From NCBI RefSeq assembly GCF_027460065.1, contig NZ_JAPYZZ010000001.1, positions 438,864-502,863 on the forward strand: DNA of 64,000 nt, read 5' to 3'. The notes beneath the pieces were generated by a model that was not told the origin of the DNA, made no database searches, and worked only from the letters and a program-made list of their open reading frames with translations. The DNA is from Martinezella rhizogenes. GTDB taxonomy: Bacteria > Pseudomonadota > Alphaproteobacteria > Rhizobiales > Rhizobiaceae. Position 1 is the stretch's first letter. Every line of letters starts with the position of its first letter. This document shows, piece by piece, positions 29,271-37,200 of the stretch. A program made the position numbers and the translations under genes.

Positions 29271-29867
29271 ATGCATGCGCTCTACATCACCCACCCCCAG
29301 GTCAAGATCGATCCGGCTGTTCCCGTTCCCGAATGGGGGCTTTCGGAAAGGGGTGCTGAGCGGGCGCGCGAGGCAAGCCGCCTTCCCTGGGCGAAGGCAT
29401 TGCGGCGCATCGTTTCCAGCGCGGAAACCAAGGCGATCGAAACCGCCCATATCCTCGCGGAAACCTCCGGTGCGGCGATAGAGATCGTCGAGGCGATGCA
29501 TGAAAACGACCGATCCGCCACCGGTTTCCTGCCACCGCCGGAATTCGAGAAAGCGGCGGATTGGTTCTTCGCCCATCCTGAAGAGAGCTTTCACGGCTGG
29601 GAGCGGGCAATCGATGCGCAGGTGCGGATCGTCGGGGTCGTCAAAGCCATTCTCGACCGACACGACCCACAGCAGCCTATCGCCTTTGTCGGCCATGGCG
29701 GCGTGGGCACACTTCTGAAATGCCATATCGAGGGCCGCGGCATCAGCCGCAGCAAGGACCAGTCCGCTGGCGGCGGCAATCTCTTCCGCTTTTCCATCGC
29801 CGAGTTTTCACTTGCAGCCGCGTCCCCCACATGCGACTGGACGGCAATGGAAACATGGCAGGGATAA
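29271..29867 (+). CDS. histidine phosphatase superfamily protein with variant RHG motif
   Basis: The 198-residue protein has the phosphoglycerate-mutase fold landmarks: [22 protein letters not shown] (second Arg position now Glu-Thr), a catalytic-type Glu region [12 protein letters not shown], and the second histidine in [11 protein letters not shown]. The first motif, normally RHG, reads THP (YITHPQV), so the catalytic His is kept but the phosphate-binding Arg is missing. Length is normal. It ends four bases before pyrF and is likely cotranscribed with it. Substrate unknown. Confidence 0.85.
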   Translation: MHALYITHPQVKIDPAVPVPEWGLSERGAERAREASRLPWAKALRRIVSSAETKAIETAHILAETSGAAIEIVEAMHENDRSATGFLPPPEFEKAADWFFAHPEESFHGWERAIDAQVRIVGVVKAILDRHDPQQPIAFVGHGGVGTLLKCHIEGRGISRSKDQSAGGGNLFRFSIAEFSLAAASPTCDWTAMETWQG

Positions 29868-29871
29868 GACA

Positions 29872-30579
29872 ATGACCGCGCGCGAAAAACTCATCGTCGG
29901 GCTGGATGTTCCGACTGTGCAGCAGGCCGAAGACATCGTGTCGAAAATCGGCGACGAGGTCCTGTTCTACAAGATCGGTTATCAGCTGGTATTTGCCGGC
30001 GGTCTCGAATTCGCGCGGGATCTTGTCCAGAGCGGCAAGAAGGTCTTTCTCGACATGAAGCTGCTCGATATCGACAATACCGTCGCCTCGGGCGTCGAGA
30101 ACATCGCCCGCATGGGCATGTCGATGCTGACGCTGCACGCCTATCCCAAAGCCATGCGCGCTGCCGTCAAGGCGGCGGAAGGCTCCGGCCTTTGCCTATT
30201 GGGCGTCACCGTGCTGACCTCCATGGATGACGGCGATCTCGCCGAAGCCGGTTACGCCTCCGACGCCCGCTCGCTGGTGCTGCGCCGGGCGGAACAGGCG
30301 CGCGAGGCGGGCATGGGCGGCATTGTCTGTTCGGCGGAAGAATCCACCGCCGTGCGCGAAATCCTCGGCCCCGATCTTGCCGTGGTCACCCCCGGCATCC
30401 GCCCCGCCGGTGCCGATCTTGGCGATCAGAAGCGTGTGATGACGCCTTATGATGCCATCAAGGCCGGTTCGAGCCATCTGGTTGTCGCCCGCCCCATCGT
30501 CAGGGCAGAGGACCCGAAAGCGGCGGCCCGTGCCATTCTGGACGATATGCTGCGCGCCAGCTTCCCGGCCAATCAATAA
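29872..30579 (+). CDS. pyrF: orotidine 5'-phosphate decarboxylase
   Basis: PyrF performs the last step of UMP synthesis. The 235-residue TIM barrel has the catalytic [10 protein letters not shown] motif (D61, K63, D66), K34 in YKIGYQL, and the phosphate-binding TPGIRPAGA and VVARPI segments. The ATG at 29872 lies four bases after the preceding stop, indicating coupling. The DUF1330 gene follows after 20 bases. Confidence 0.97.
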   Translation: MTAREKLIVGLDVPTVQQAEDIVSKIGDEVLFYKIGYQLVFAGGLEFARDLVQSGKKVFLDMKLLDIDNTVASGVENIARMGMSMLTLHAYPKAMRAAVKAAEGSGLCLLGVTVLTSMDDGDLAEAGYASDARSLVLRRAEQAREAGMGGIVCSAEESTAVREILGPDLAVVTPGIRPAGADLGDQKRVMTPYDAIKAGSSHLVVARPIVRAEDPKAAARAILDDMLRASFPANQ

Positions 30580-30599
30580 CGGTAGATGGAGGAGACGAC

Positions 30600-30887
30600 A
30601 TGCCCAAGGGATATTGGATCGCCCGCGTCGATGTGCGCGACGGCGAGCGCTACAAGGACTATGTCACCACGGCAAAGCCTGCTTTCGAGCGGTTCGGCGC
30701 CAATTTTCTGGCTCGCGGCGGTGCTTTTACCGAGCTGGAAGGCAAGGCGCGTGCACGGAACGTGATTATCGAATTTCCTTCGGTACAGCACGCCATCGAT
30801 TGCTATAATTCTCCTGAATACCAGGCAGCCGCCAAAATCCGCCAGGAAGTCGCTGATGCGGAGATGATGATCGTCGAAGGAATTTGA
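30600..30887 (+). CDS. DUF1330 family protein
   Basis: The 95-residue protein has the DUF1330 dimeric alpha-beta-barrel pattern: GYWIARVDVRDGERYKDYV, then GANFLARGG and EFPSVQHAIDCYNSPEYQ. Members are small cytoplasmic proteins of unknown function. GGAGGA precedes the ATG. Its tight spacing to pyrF suggests one operon, a common arrangement in Rhizobiaceae. Confidence 0.9.
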   Translation: MPKGYWIARVDVRDGERYKDYVTTAKPAFERFGANFLARGGAFTELEGKARARNVIIEFPSVQHAIDCYNSPEYQAAAKIRQEVADAEMMIVEGI

Positions 30888-31008
30888 CGCCCGTCAACCG
30901 CATTTCCCAAACTAGCCTCAGGCCTTGCGACAACCTCTCTTCACGCGCGCGCGGCTTTGGGCTAAGAGACTGAAAAACGCTTTATCGACAGCTTCTGAGG
31001 AGCCTCCC

Positions 31009-31989
31009 ATGACCTTGGCCAACCTTCCACCCCTCGTCACCGTTTTCGGCGGTTCGGGTTTTGTCGGGCGGCATGTCGTGAGAATGCTCGCCAAGCGCGG
31101 TTATCGCATCCGCGTTGCCGTGCGTCGCCCCGATCTTGCCGGCTTTCTGCAGCCGCTCGGCAATGTCGGCCAGATTTCCTTCGCGCAGGCTAACCTGCGT
31201 TATCGCGACTCCATTATCAAAGCCGTCGAAGACGCGGATCATGTCGTCAATTGTGTCGGCATCCTGGCGGAAAGCGGCCGTAACACTTTTGACGCCGTGC
31301 AGGAATTCGGCGCGAAAGCCATTGCCGAAGCGGCCCGCGACGCCGGCGCCACGCTGACGCATATCTCTGCCATCGGTGCTGACGCCAATTCGCAGACCGG
31401 TTATGGCCGCACCAAGGGCCGCGCCGAAGCCGCCATCCATTCCGTGCTGCCCGGCGCCGTGATCCTGCGTCCGTCGATCATTTTCGGACCGGAAGACGAT
31501 TTCTTCAATAAATTCGCCAAGATGGCCCGCAACCTGCCGTTCCTGCCGTTGATCGGCGGCGGAAAAACCAAATTCCAGCCTGTTTATGTCGAGGACGTGT
31601 CGGAAGCCGTCGCGCGCAGCGTCGATGGCAAGCTGAAGCCCGGCGCAATTTATGAATTCGGCGGCCCTGATGTGATGACCTTCCGGGACTGTCTCGAGGC
31701 CGTTCTTGCCGCGACCTATCGCGAGCGCTCTTTCGTCAACCTGCCCTTCGGCGTGGCCTCGATGATCGGCAAGCTCGCATCGCTGGTGCCGCTGATTACG
31801 CCGCCCCTGACGCCCGATCAGGTGACCATGCTGAAAAAAGATAATGTCGTTTCCACCGAGGCGGAAAAGAACGGCCTGACGCTGGAAGGCATCGGCATCA
31901 CCCCCGTTCGCGTCGCTTCGGTTCTACCGTCTTATATGGTGCAGTATCGTCCGCACGGCCAGTTCTCGAATGCGGGCAAGGCCGCCTGA
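31009..31989 (+). CDS. complex I NDUFA9-like NAD(P)-binding protein
   Basis: The 326-residue atypical short-chain dehydrogenase has a Rossmann start VTVFGGSGFVGRHVVRML and continues with NCVGILAESGRNTFDAVQ and LRPSIIFGPEDDFFNKFA, a pattern shared with the mitochondrial complex I accessory subunit NDUFA9 and its alphaproteobacterial homologues. Whether the bacterial protein binds complex I is not shown by the sequence. The ATG at 31009 follows GAGGAGCC; upstream in-frame codons are unlikely to be translated. A terminator follows at 32021. Confidence 0.88.
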   Translation: MTLANLPPLVTVFGGSGFVGRHVVRMLAKRGYRIRVAVRRPDLAGFLQPLGNVGQISFAQANLRYRDSIIKAVEDADHVVNCVGILAESGRNTFDAVQEFGAKAIAEAARDAGATLTHISAIGADANSQTGYGRTKGRAEAAIHSVLPGAVILRPSIIFGPEDDFFNKFAKMARNLPFLPLIGGGKTKFQPVYVEDVSEAVARSVDGKLKPGAIYEFGGPDVMTFRDCLEAVLAATYRERSFVNLPFGVASMIGKLASLVPLITPPLTPDQVTMLKKDNVVSTEAEKNGLTLEGIGITPVRVASVLPSYMVQYRPHGQFSNAGKAA

Positions 31990-32020
31990 CGGCAGCTCTT
32001 TAGCGCCAATGATTTAAACG

Positions 32021-32045
32021 AAAGCGGGAGCCATTCCCGCTTTTT
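32021..32045 (+). terminator. intrinsic terminator after the NDUFA9-like gene
   Basis: AAAGCGGGA pairs with TTCCCGCTTT around a short loop and ends in a T-run on the plus strand, 32 bases after the stop codon. Confidence 0.85.
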
Positions 32046-32339
32046 GTTTTGGGTGCAATTCAATTGCAACCAAACCGCTATTCGTGCATTTTCCCCTCAA
32101 CTGCGGGGGAGGTGCAGAATGGGCGAAAGCGGACCTGGAAAGCCGGGTAAAAGTTAATGGCCGTGCGGTCTCGACATGCAAGCGTGGCACAAGCGCAACG
32201 GTGGAAAAGACTTCGCATTAACCCGGTATTCAACAAGCTGCTTTATTGATATTCGCCACATTCCAAACATATCCCGGACCCTCAATTCACACACGGCGGC
32301 ACGATCCGCGCGAACGAACGTCTGAAAGGCAATCATAAA
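32046..32339. other. non-coding stretch before a small exported peptide gene
   Basis: About 290 bases with no gene. It holds a perfect 15-base dyad at 32054-32068 (TGCAATT-C-AATTGCA) and the presumed promoter of the 32340 gene. The dyad resembles manganese/iron-responsive Mur-type sites of rhizobia but lies 270 bases from the only downstream gene. Nothing else was recognised. Confidence 0.5.
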
Positions 32340-32495
32340 ATGGGCAGATCTATCGCACTCTTTTTTGCGTGTGCGGCTTTGGTGGTTCTGGCGGGTTCTT
32401 TCATGGCGCCGGGAACGGTTGCAGCGGGCAAGAGCGGTTGCGCTCCGGCCTACGGCGTCGATCCCTGCGCAACGGCTTCGATCAGCGCCAACTGA
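32340..32495 (+). CDS. 51-residue exported peptide, hypothetical
   Basis: The frame encodes 51 residues with a clear signal-peptide-like start (MGRSIALFFACAALVVLAGS, cleavage plausible after VAA near residue 29) and a mature part of about 22 residues containing two Cys (GCAPAYGVDPC). GAAAGG stands about nine bases before the ATG, and a strong terminator begins 18 bases after the stop. The two Cys could form a disulfide in the periplasm. I do not recognise a family. Signal peptide, ribosome site and terminator together make it a likely real gene. Confidence 0.7.
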   Translation: MGRSIALFFACAALVVLAGSFMAPGTVAAGKSGCAPAYGVDPCATASISAN

Positions 32496-32513
32496 TCGGC
32501 CTTTAGAGGTTTC

Positions 32514-32555
32514 AAAGAAAAAGCGCCGCCGGTTCTCCGGGGGCGCTTTTTCTTT
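32514..32555. terminator. bidirectional intrinsic terminator, 14-bp perfect stem
   Basis: AAAGAAAAAGCGCC (32514-32527) pairs perfectly with GGCGCTTTTTCTTT (32542-32555), with a further CCGG/CCGG pairing inside the loop. A- and T-rich stem ends on both sides allow termination of the small exported peptide gene and of convergent uppP. Confidence 0.9.
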
Positions 32556-32579
32556 GTCGGTCCTATATGAAACTGCGGC

Positions 32580-33386
32580 TCAGCCAATAACCAGAAGCGC
32601 GACGAGACCCAGCGCACCAATGACGATACGCCACCAGGCAAACGGCGCAAACCCACGTCGCGATACGAAATCCAGCAGCGAGCGCACGACGAAGAGGCCG
32701 GAGACGAAGGCAGCGATGAAGCCCACGGCAATCAGCGCGCTGTCATCAAAACTCAGCGCATCGCGATTCTTGTAGAGGTCGAGCACAAACGCGCCGAGCA
32801 TGGTCGGCATCGCCAGGAAAAACGAGAATTCAGCGGCGGAACGCTTGTCCGTACCCATCAGCAGCGCGCCGACAATGGTGGCGCCGGACCGCGAGGTGCC
32901 GGGAATCATCGCAAGGCACTGGAAAAGGCCGATCTTGAAGGCCAGCGACGGCGGATAGTCCATGATGTCGGTATATTTCGGCTTTAATGGCATGCGGTCG
33001 ACCGCGAGCAAAATGAAGCCACCGATAATCAGCACGACACAAATGAGCATCGGCGTTTCGAACAGCACCGTCTTGATGAAGTCATGCGCGAGAGCGCCGA
33101 TCACCGCCGCCGGCAGGAAGGCGACGAGAACCGCCAGCACGAAACGGCGCGCCTTGGCACTTGTCGGCATCGCCGTGGCGATCGATACAAGCTTTTGAAA
33201 ATAAACAAGAAGGATTGCGAGGATCGCACCGAGCTGGATGAGAACGGCAAAGGTGTTACCCGGTGATTTGAAGCCAAGGAAATGCCCGGCCAGCAGCACA
33301 TGCGCCGTGGAGGAAACGGGAATGAACTCCGTCAGACCCTCGATAATGCCCAGCAGAAGCGCGCTGATGATCGATTGGTCACCCAT
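32580..33386 (-). CDS. uppP: undecaprenyl-diphosphate phosphatase UppP/BacA
   Basis: This 268-residue membrane enzyme dephosphorylates undecaprenyl diphosphate so the carrier can be reused in cell-wall and polysaccharide synthesis. The two active-site segments are present: [17 protein letters not shown] near the N-terminus and [14 protein letters not shown] in the middle, with about eight hydrophobic helices. AAGGA precedes the ATG. It is convergent with the small exported peptide gene and divergent from the GST-fold gene. Confidence 0.96.
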   Translation of the reverse strand: MGDQSIISALLLGIIEGLTEFIPVSSTAHVLLAGHFLGFKSPGNTFAVLIQLGAILAILLVYFQKLVSIATAMPTSAKARRFVLAVLVAFLPAAVIGALAHDFIKTVLFETPMLICVVLIIGGFILLAVDRMPLKPKYTDIMDYPPSLAFKIGLFQCLAMIPGTSRSGATIVGALLMGTDKRSAAEFSFFLAMPTMLGAFVLDLYKNRDALSFDDSALIAVGFIAAFVSGLFVVRSLLDFVSRRGFAPFAWWRIVIGALGLVALLVIG

Positions 33387-33545
33387 GAGGTATCCTTCTT
33401 TTCAGGGGGAAAGCGTGAATGGAAAGCAATTGCGTTAAACTTGTTTTAAAGTAGCCAAGCTCTTATAGCGTCTTGATGAAGCGAAACTGAAAAAGTTTTC
33501 CGGCAAATGCCGATCATGACAACCAATTGTAAAAATTGAGTACCG

Positions 33546-34238
33546 ATGCCAACTCTCTATCACTCCCCGATGTCGACCGCATCCCGGTTCGTTCGTCTGA
33601 TCCTTGCGGAATACGGCTTCCAGACCGATCTCGTGGAGGAGCAGCCGTGGGAAAGACGGCGGGAGTTTCTGGCGCTCAATCCGGCCGGCACCCTGCCGGT
33701 CTATCTCGATGACAATATGCGCTCGCTGAGCGGGCCTTATGTGCTGGCGGAATTTCTGGACGAAACGCATGGGGTTTTGAAGCGCGACAGGCGGCTTCTG
33801 GCGGAAGACCCGTTTCAGCGCGCGGAAATCCGCCGCCTGACGGAATGGTTTCTGCAGAAGATGGAAAATGACGTGACCCGGCCGCTGGTGCGCGAAAGGG
33901 TCTATAAATTGCAGATGACCGCGGCGCAGGGTGGCGGGCCACCGGATTCCAAGCTGCTGCGCACCGCCCGTAACAATATCCGCCAGCACATCAAATATCT
34001 GGAGTGGCTGGCCGGTTCGCGCACATGGCTGGCCGGCGATCGGCTGAGCTACGCCGATCTTGCTGCAGCTGCCGGTGTTTCGGTGCTGGATTATCTCGGT
34101 GAGATCAACTGGCTCGAAGCGCCGATTGCCAAGGAATGGTATCAGCGGGTGAAATCCCGTCCGTCCTTCCGGCCATTCCTCAGCGAGCGAATTCCGCGCC
34201 TTGCCCCCTCCTCCCACTACGCCGATCTGGATTTCTGA
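33546..34238 (+). CDS. glutathione S-transferase-fold protein, possible FzlA homologue
   Basis: The 230-residue protein has a thioredoxin-like N-terminal half (PTLYHSPMSTASRFVRLILAEYGF, then ALNPAGTLPVYLDD) and an all-helical C-terminal half (LAGDRLSYADLAAAAGVSVLDYL), the GST layout. No catalytic Cys or clear Ser/Tyr is seen at the usual site. The motif WERRREFLALNPAGTLPV and the C-terminal tail resemble my memory of FzlA, the FtsZ-binding GST-like division protein of Alphaproteobacteria; this is not verified. It is upstream of queG, 80 bases away. It could equally be an ordinary GST. Confidence 0.75.
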   Translation: MPTLYHSPMSTASRFVRLILAEYGFQTDLVEEQPWERRREFLALNPAGTLPVYLDDNMRSLSGPYVLAEFLDETHGVLKRDRRLLAEDPFQRAEIRRLTEWFLQKMENDVTRPLVRERVYKLQMTAAQGGGPPDSKLLRTARNNIRQHIKYLEWLAGSRTWLAGDRLSYADLAAAAGVSVLDYLGEINWLEAPIAKEWYQRVKSRPSFRPFLSERIPRLAPSSHYADLDF

Positions 34239-34317
34239 GGTCAGACCTGCCGGTTATTTGCTGCGGCCTGCGGCTCAGCCTATATATTTCACAGAATAAC
34301 CCGCAGGAGGCACCATC

Positions 34318-35469
34318 ATCGACGTTGCCAGCGACAAGCAGCGGATACGCGCACGCAAACTGACGGATTTCGTTCGTCAGGAGGCGCTTTCGCTCGGCTT
34401 CGATCTGTGTCGCATCACGGCACCCGACAGCATTCCGCTCGCACCGGAGCGGCTGCGGCAGTTTCTCGACAATGGCTACCACGGCACCATGGCGTGGATG
34501 GAGGAAACCGAAGCCCGCCGGGCGGAACCGAAAACACTCTGGGGCGATGTACGCTCCATCGTCATGTTCGGCCTCAATTACGGTCCAGAGGAAGATCCGC
34601 GCGACCTGCTTTCGAAACCGGACAGGGCGGCCATTTCGGTCTATGCCCGCAACCGCGATTACCATGACATCATCAAGGGGCGGCTGAAGGAGATCGCCAC
34701 GCGCTTTGCCGCCCGCGCCGGTGAGGATGTGAAGGTCTTCGTCGACACCGCACCGGTGATGGAAAAGCCGCTTGCCGCCGCTGCCGGTCTCGGCTGGCAG
34801 GGCAAGCACACCAATCTCGTCAGCCGCACCCATGGCTCCTGGCTGTTTCTAGGCAGCATGTTCACCACGGCCGAGCTGTGTCTTGATGAGGCGGAGAAGG
34901 ATCATTGCGGCTCCTGCCGCGCCTGCCTCGACGCCTGCCCCACGGCGGCCTTTCCCGCTCCCTATCAGCTGGATGCGCGCCGCTGCATCTCCTATCTCAC
35001 CATCGAGCACAAAGGACCGATCCCGCACGAATTCCGGCCGATGATCGGCAACCGCATCTATGGCTGCGACGATTGCCTTGCCGCCTGTCCGTGGAACAAG
35101 TTCGCGGCCAGCGCCTCCGAAATGAAGCTGCAGGCGCGCGAGGATCTGAAGGAACCATCCATCGCCTTTCTGCTGACGCTTGACGATGCCGCCTTTCGCA
35201 GCTTTTTCAGCGGCTCCCCCGTCAAGCGCATCGGCCGCAATCGCTTCATCCGCAATGTGCTTATTGCGGCCGGAAACTCTGCGGACCGGCAATTTGTGGA
35301 ACAATGCAAGGCGCTGGCGGAGGCCGACCCTTCCGCGGAAGTGCGCGGGATGGCCGCATGGGCTTTGTCGCGGCTTATGGACAGGGACGAATTCCGTACA
35401 TACTCTGCCGGTCGCGCGCTGGAGACTGATCCGGTAGCGGCAATGGAATGGCAACTAGCAGAGGCATGA
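34318..35469 (+). CDS. queG: epoxyqueuosine reductase QueG, apparently with non-standard ATC start
   Basis: QueG makes queuosine in tRNA from epoxyqueuosine using cobalamin and two 4Fe-4S clusters. The clusters are visible as C197-x2-C200-x2-C203-x3-C207 and C250-x2-C253-x3-C257, and the active-site Asp in VDTAPVMEK; a HEAT-like tail follows. The conserved N-terminal region ([16 protein letters not shown]) starts well before the first in-frame ATG at 34489. Between the upstream stop at 34297 and 34489 there is no ATG, GTG or TTG. A perfect AGGAGG at 34305-34310 sits seven bases before ATC 34318 and four before ATC 34315, so ATC is the probable initiator unless the base is an error. Confidence 0.9.
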   Translation: MDVASDKQRIRARKLTDFVRQEALSLGFDLCRITAPDSIPLAPERLRQFLDNGYHGTMAWMEETEARRAEPKTLWGDVRSIVMFGLNYGPEEDPRDLLSKPDRAAISVYARNRDYHDIIKGRLKEIATRFAARAGEDVKVFVDTAPVMEKPLAAAAGLGWQGKHTNLVSRTHGSWLFLGSMFTTAELCLDEAEKDHCGSCRACLDACPTAAFPAPYQLDARRCISYLTIEHKGPIPHEFRPMIGNRIYGCDDCLAACPWNKFAASASEMKLQAREDLKEPSIAFLLTLDDAAFRSFFSGSPVKRIGRNRFIRNVLIAAGNSADRQFVEQCKALAEADPSAEVRGMAAWALSRLMDRDEFRTYSAGRALETDPVAAMEWQLAEA

Positions 35470-35472
35470 AGC

Positions 35473-36399
35473 ATGCATGTGATGATTTTCGGCGCGGGAT
35501 ATTCAGGGAAAGCCATTGCCAACGCGCTGAAAACCAAGGCCGCAAGTGTTCGCGGCACCACACGCAGCGAGGATAAGTTCGCAAATCTCGCCGCCGCAGG
35601 CATGACGCCGCTGCTCTTCGACGGCGCCCATCTCGATGACGATCTCATCGCTGCGATGGGCAATGTTACCCATCTCGTGCAATCCATCGCTCCAGGCAAG
35701 GACGGCGACCCCCTGCTTACGCTTCTGGGCGGCGATCTGAAAAAGCGGCTGCCCAATCTGAAATGGGCGGCCTATCTTTCCACCGTCGGCGTTTATGGCG
35801 ACCATGACGGCGCCTGGGTGGACGAGACGACACCCTGCCGCCCGGTCTCCGCACGCTCCGTGGAACGGGTAGCCGCCGAGGCCGCCTGGACGGAGGCAGC
35901 CCAAAAGGCAGATGTGCCGCTTTCCATCCTGCGCCTATCCGGAATTTATGGCCCGGGACGCAATACCTTCATGAATTTCGAGAAGGGAACGGCACGCCGT
36001 CTGGTGAAGAAGGATCAGGTGTTTAATCGCATCCGTGTCGAGGATATCGGCGCCGCGCTTGCCTTTCTGACGCAGAAAAATGAGCGTGGCATCTTCAACG
36101 TGACCGACGACGAACCCTGCCCACCGCAGGATGTGGTGAGCTTCGCGGCCGACCTAATGGGTGTCGTCCCCCCTGCTGAACAGGATTTCGAAACCGCCGA
36201 TCTGACACCGATGGCGCGCTCTTTTTACGGCGAGAACAAGCGCGTTTCCAATGCCAAAATAAGGGAACTCGGCTTTGATTTCCGCTTTCCGGAGTATCGA
36301 CAATCGCTGAGGCAATTATGGGAAAACGACTCTGGCGCGGTTGAAAACAACTCCGCCAAAAACGACGAAAAATCCATCCAATACCGTTTTGGCGGATAG
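35473..36399 (+). CDS. SDR family NAD(P)-binding oxidoreductase (YeeZ-like)
   Basis: The 308-residue extended-type SDR begins MHVMIFGAGYSGKAIANAL (Rossmann GxGxxG variant) and has AAYLSTVGVYGDHDGAWVDE with a YGDH-type segment and SARSVERVAAEAAW. This resembles YeeZ-type atypical SDRs of unknown substrate. It begins four bases after queG and is probably cotranscribed. ATGs at 35473 and 35482 are both possible starts. Confidence 0.85.
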   Translation: MHVMIFGAGYSGKAIANALKTKAASVRGTTRSEDKFANLAAAGMTPLLFDGAHLDDDLIAAMGNVTHLVQSIAPGKDGDPLLTLLGGDLKKRLPNLKWAAYLSTVGVYGDHDGAWVDETTPCRPVSARSVERVAAEAAWTEAAQKADVPLSILRLSGIYGPGRNTFMNFEKGTARRLVKKDQVFNRIRVEDIGAALAFLTQKNERGIFNVTDDEPCPPQDVVSFAADLMGVVPPAEQDFETADLTPMARSFYGENKRVSNAKIRELGFDFRFPEYRQSLRQLWENDSGAVENNSAKNDEKSIQYRFGG

Positions 36400-36770
36400 T
36401 TTTCGTTGTATTTAAGAGAATTAAGACTTAATTAACTACGGCAAATCGCTAAAACCCTAGTCATTGGAAAAATATTTCACTCACATTTCGTGAAGTGGAT
36501 TCACGAAGCCGTGACTTGCAATAGCATTTCCTTTGATCGTTGATTCTGCATTATTTTTTCCGAGCATGGGCTGGAACGGCCTTGCGGCGCCTCTCCGGCT
36601 AATGATCACGAATATTACAGTCTGTAACAGTTCGTGATTTGAGATCAGCTTTTTTTCGCCATTTTTCCCTCGCCCTACAATCTCGCATCAAAAGGCGTTC
36701 AGGCCAGTCCATGGCCGTTTAGCAAGGGCACAATCAATCGGCGCGGGGCCGATTTTCAGGGAAGCACAGT
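36400..36770. promoter_or_regulatory. regulatory region upstream of the rlpA-like gene with repeated TCACGAA dyads
   Basis: The 371-base stretch has no gene. It contains TTCGTGAA-GTGGA-TTCACGAA at 36487-36507 and a second dyad ATCACGAA...TTCGTGAT at 36605-36638, which encloses a further TTACAG-T-CTGTAA palindrome (36615-36627). The centres of the two outer dyads are about 124 bases apart. A TTAA-N7-TTAA match to the CtrA box is at 36421-36435. No promoter hexamers were convincing. Confidence 0.6.
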
Positions 36771-37139
36771 TTGTTGAATATCCGTCGTATAACTTTCACC
36801 GCTGCAACTATAGCCGCCTGTTCCATCATCGCGCCTCTTCAGGCGAATGCGGCAAATGGTTGTGGAGGCGCATCGTGGTATGCGTTGTCCTCCAAGACTG
36901 CTTCGGGCGAGCGTATGAATGCCGCCAACCTGACCGCTGCACACCGTTCGCTGCGGTTCGGCACCAAGGTCAAGGTAACCAATGCCCGCAACGGCAAAGC
37001 CGTCGTGGTGCGCATCAATGATCGCGGGCCGTTCATCAAGGGTCGCGTTCTCGATCTTTCAAAGGCTGCCGCCAAGAACATCGGCATGATCAGCTCCGGC
37101 ACTGCCAAGGTCTGCTACGAGGTCGTCAAGGCCGATTGA
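36771..37139 (+). CDS. RlpA-like double-psi beta-barrel protein
   Basis: The 122-residue exported protein has a signal peptide ([20 protein letters not shown]..., cleavage near QANAANG) and one RlpA domain: [59 protein letters not shown]. RlpA proteins are septal lytic transglycosylases or murein-binding lipoproteins. The lipobox Cys and the SPOR domain of classical RlpA are absent, so this is a short soluble version. The start is TTG (36771, or the adjacent TTG 36774), with AGGGAAG six bases before; no ATG is available. It is followed by an RsmB-type gene 61 bases on. Confidence 0.85.
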   Translation: MLNIRRITFTAATIAACSIIAPLQANAANGCGGASWYALSSKTASGERMNAANLTAAHRSLRFGTKVKVTNARNGKAVVVRINDRGPFIKGRVLDLSKAAAKNIGMISSGTAKVCYEVVKAD

Positions 37140-37200
37140 GCCTTGCCCTCGCCGCCATTCGCGTCTACCAACCGGGCTTATCAGCAAGAAGAGGTAGACA

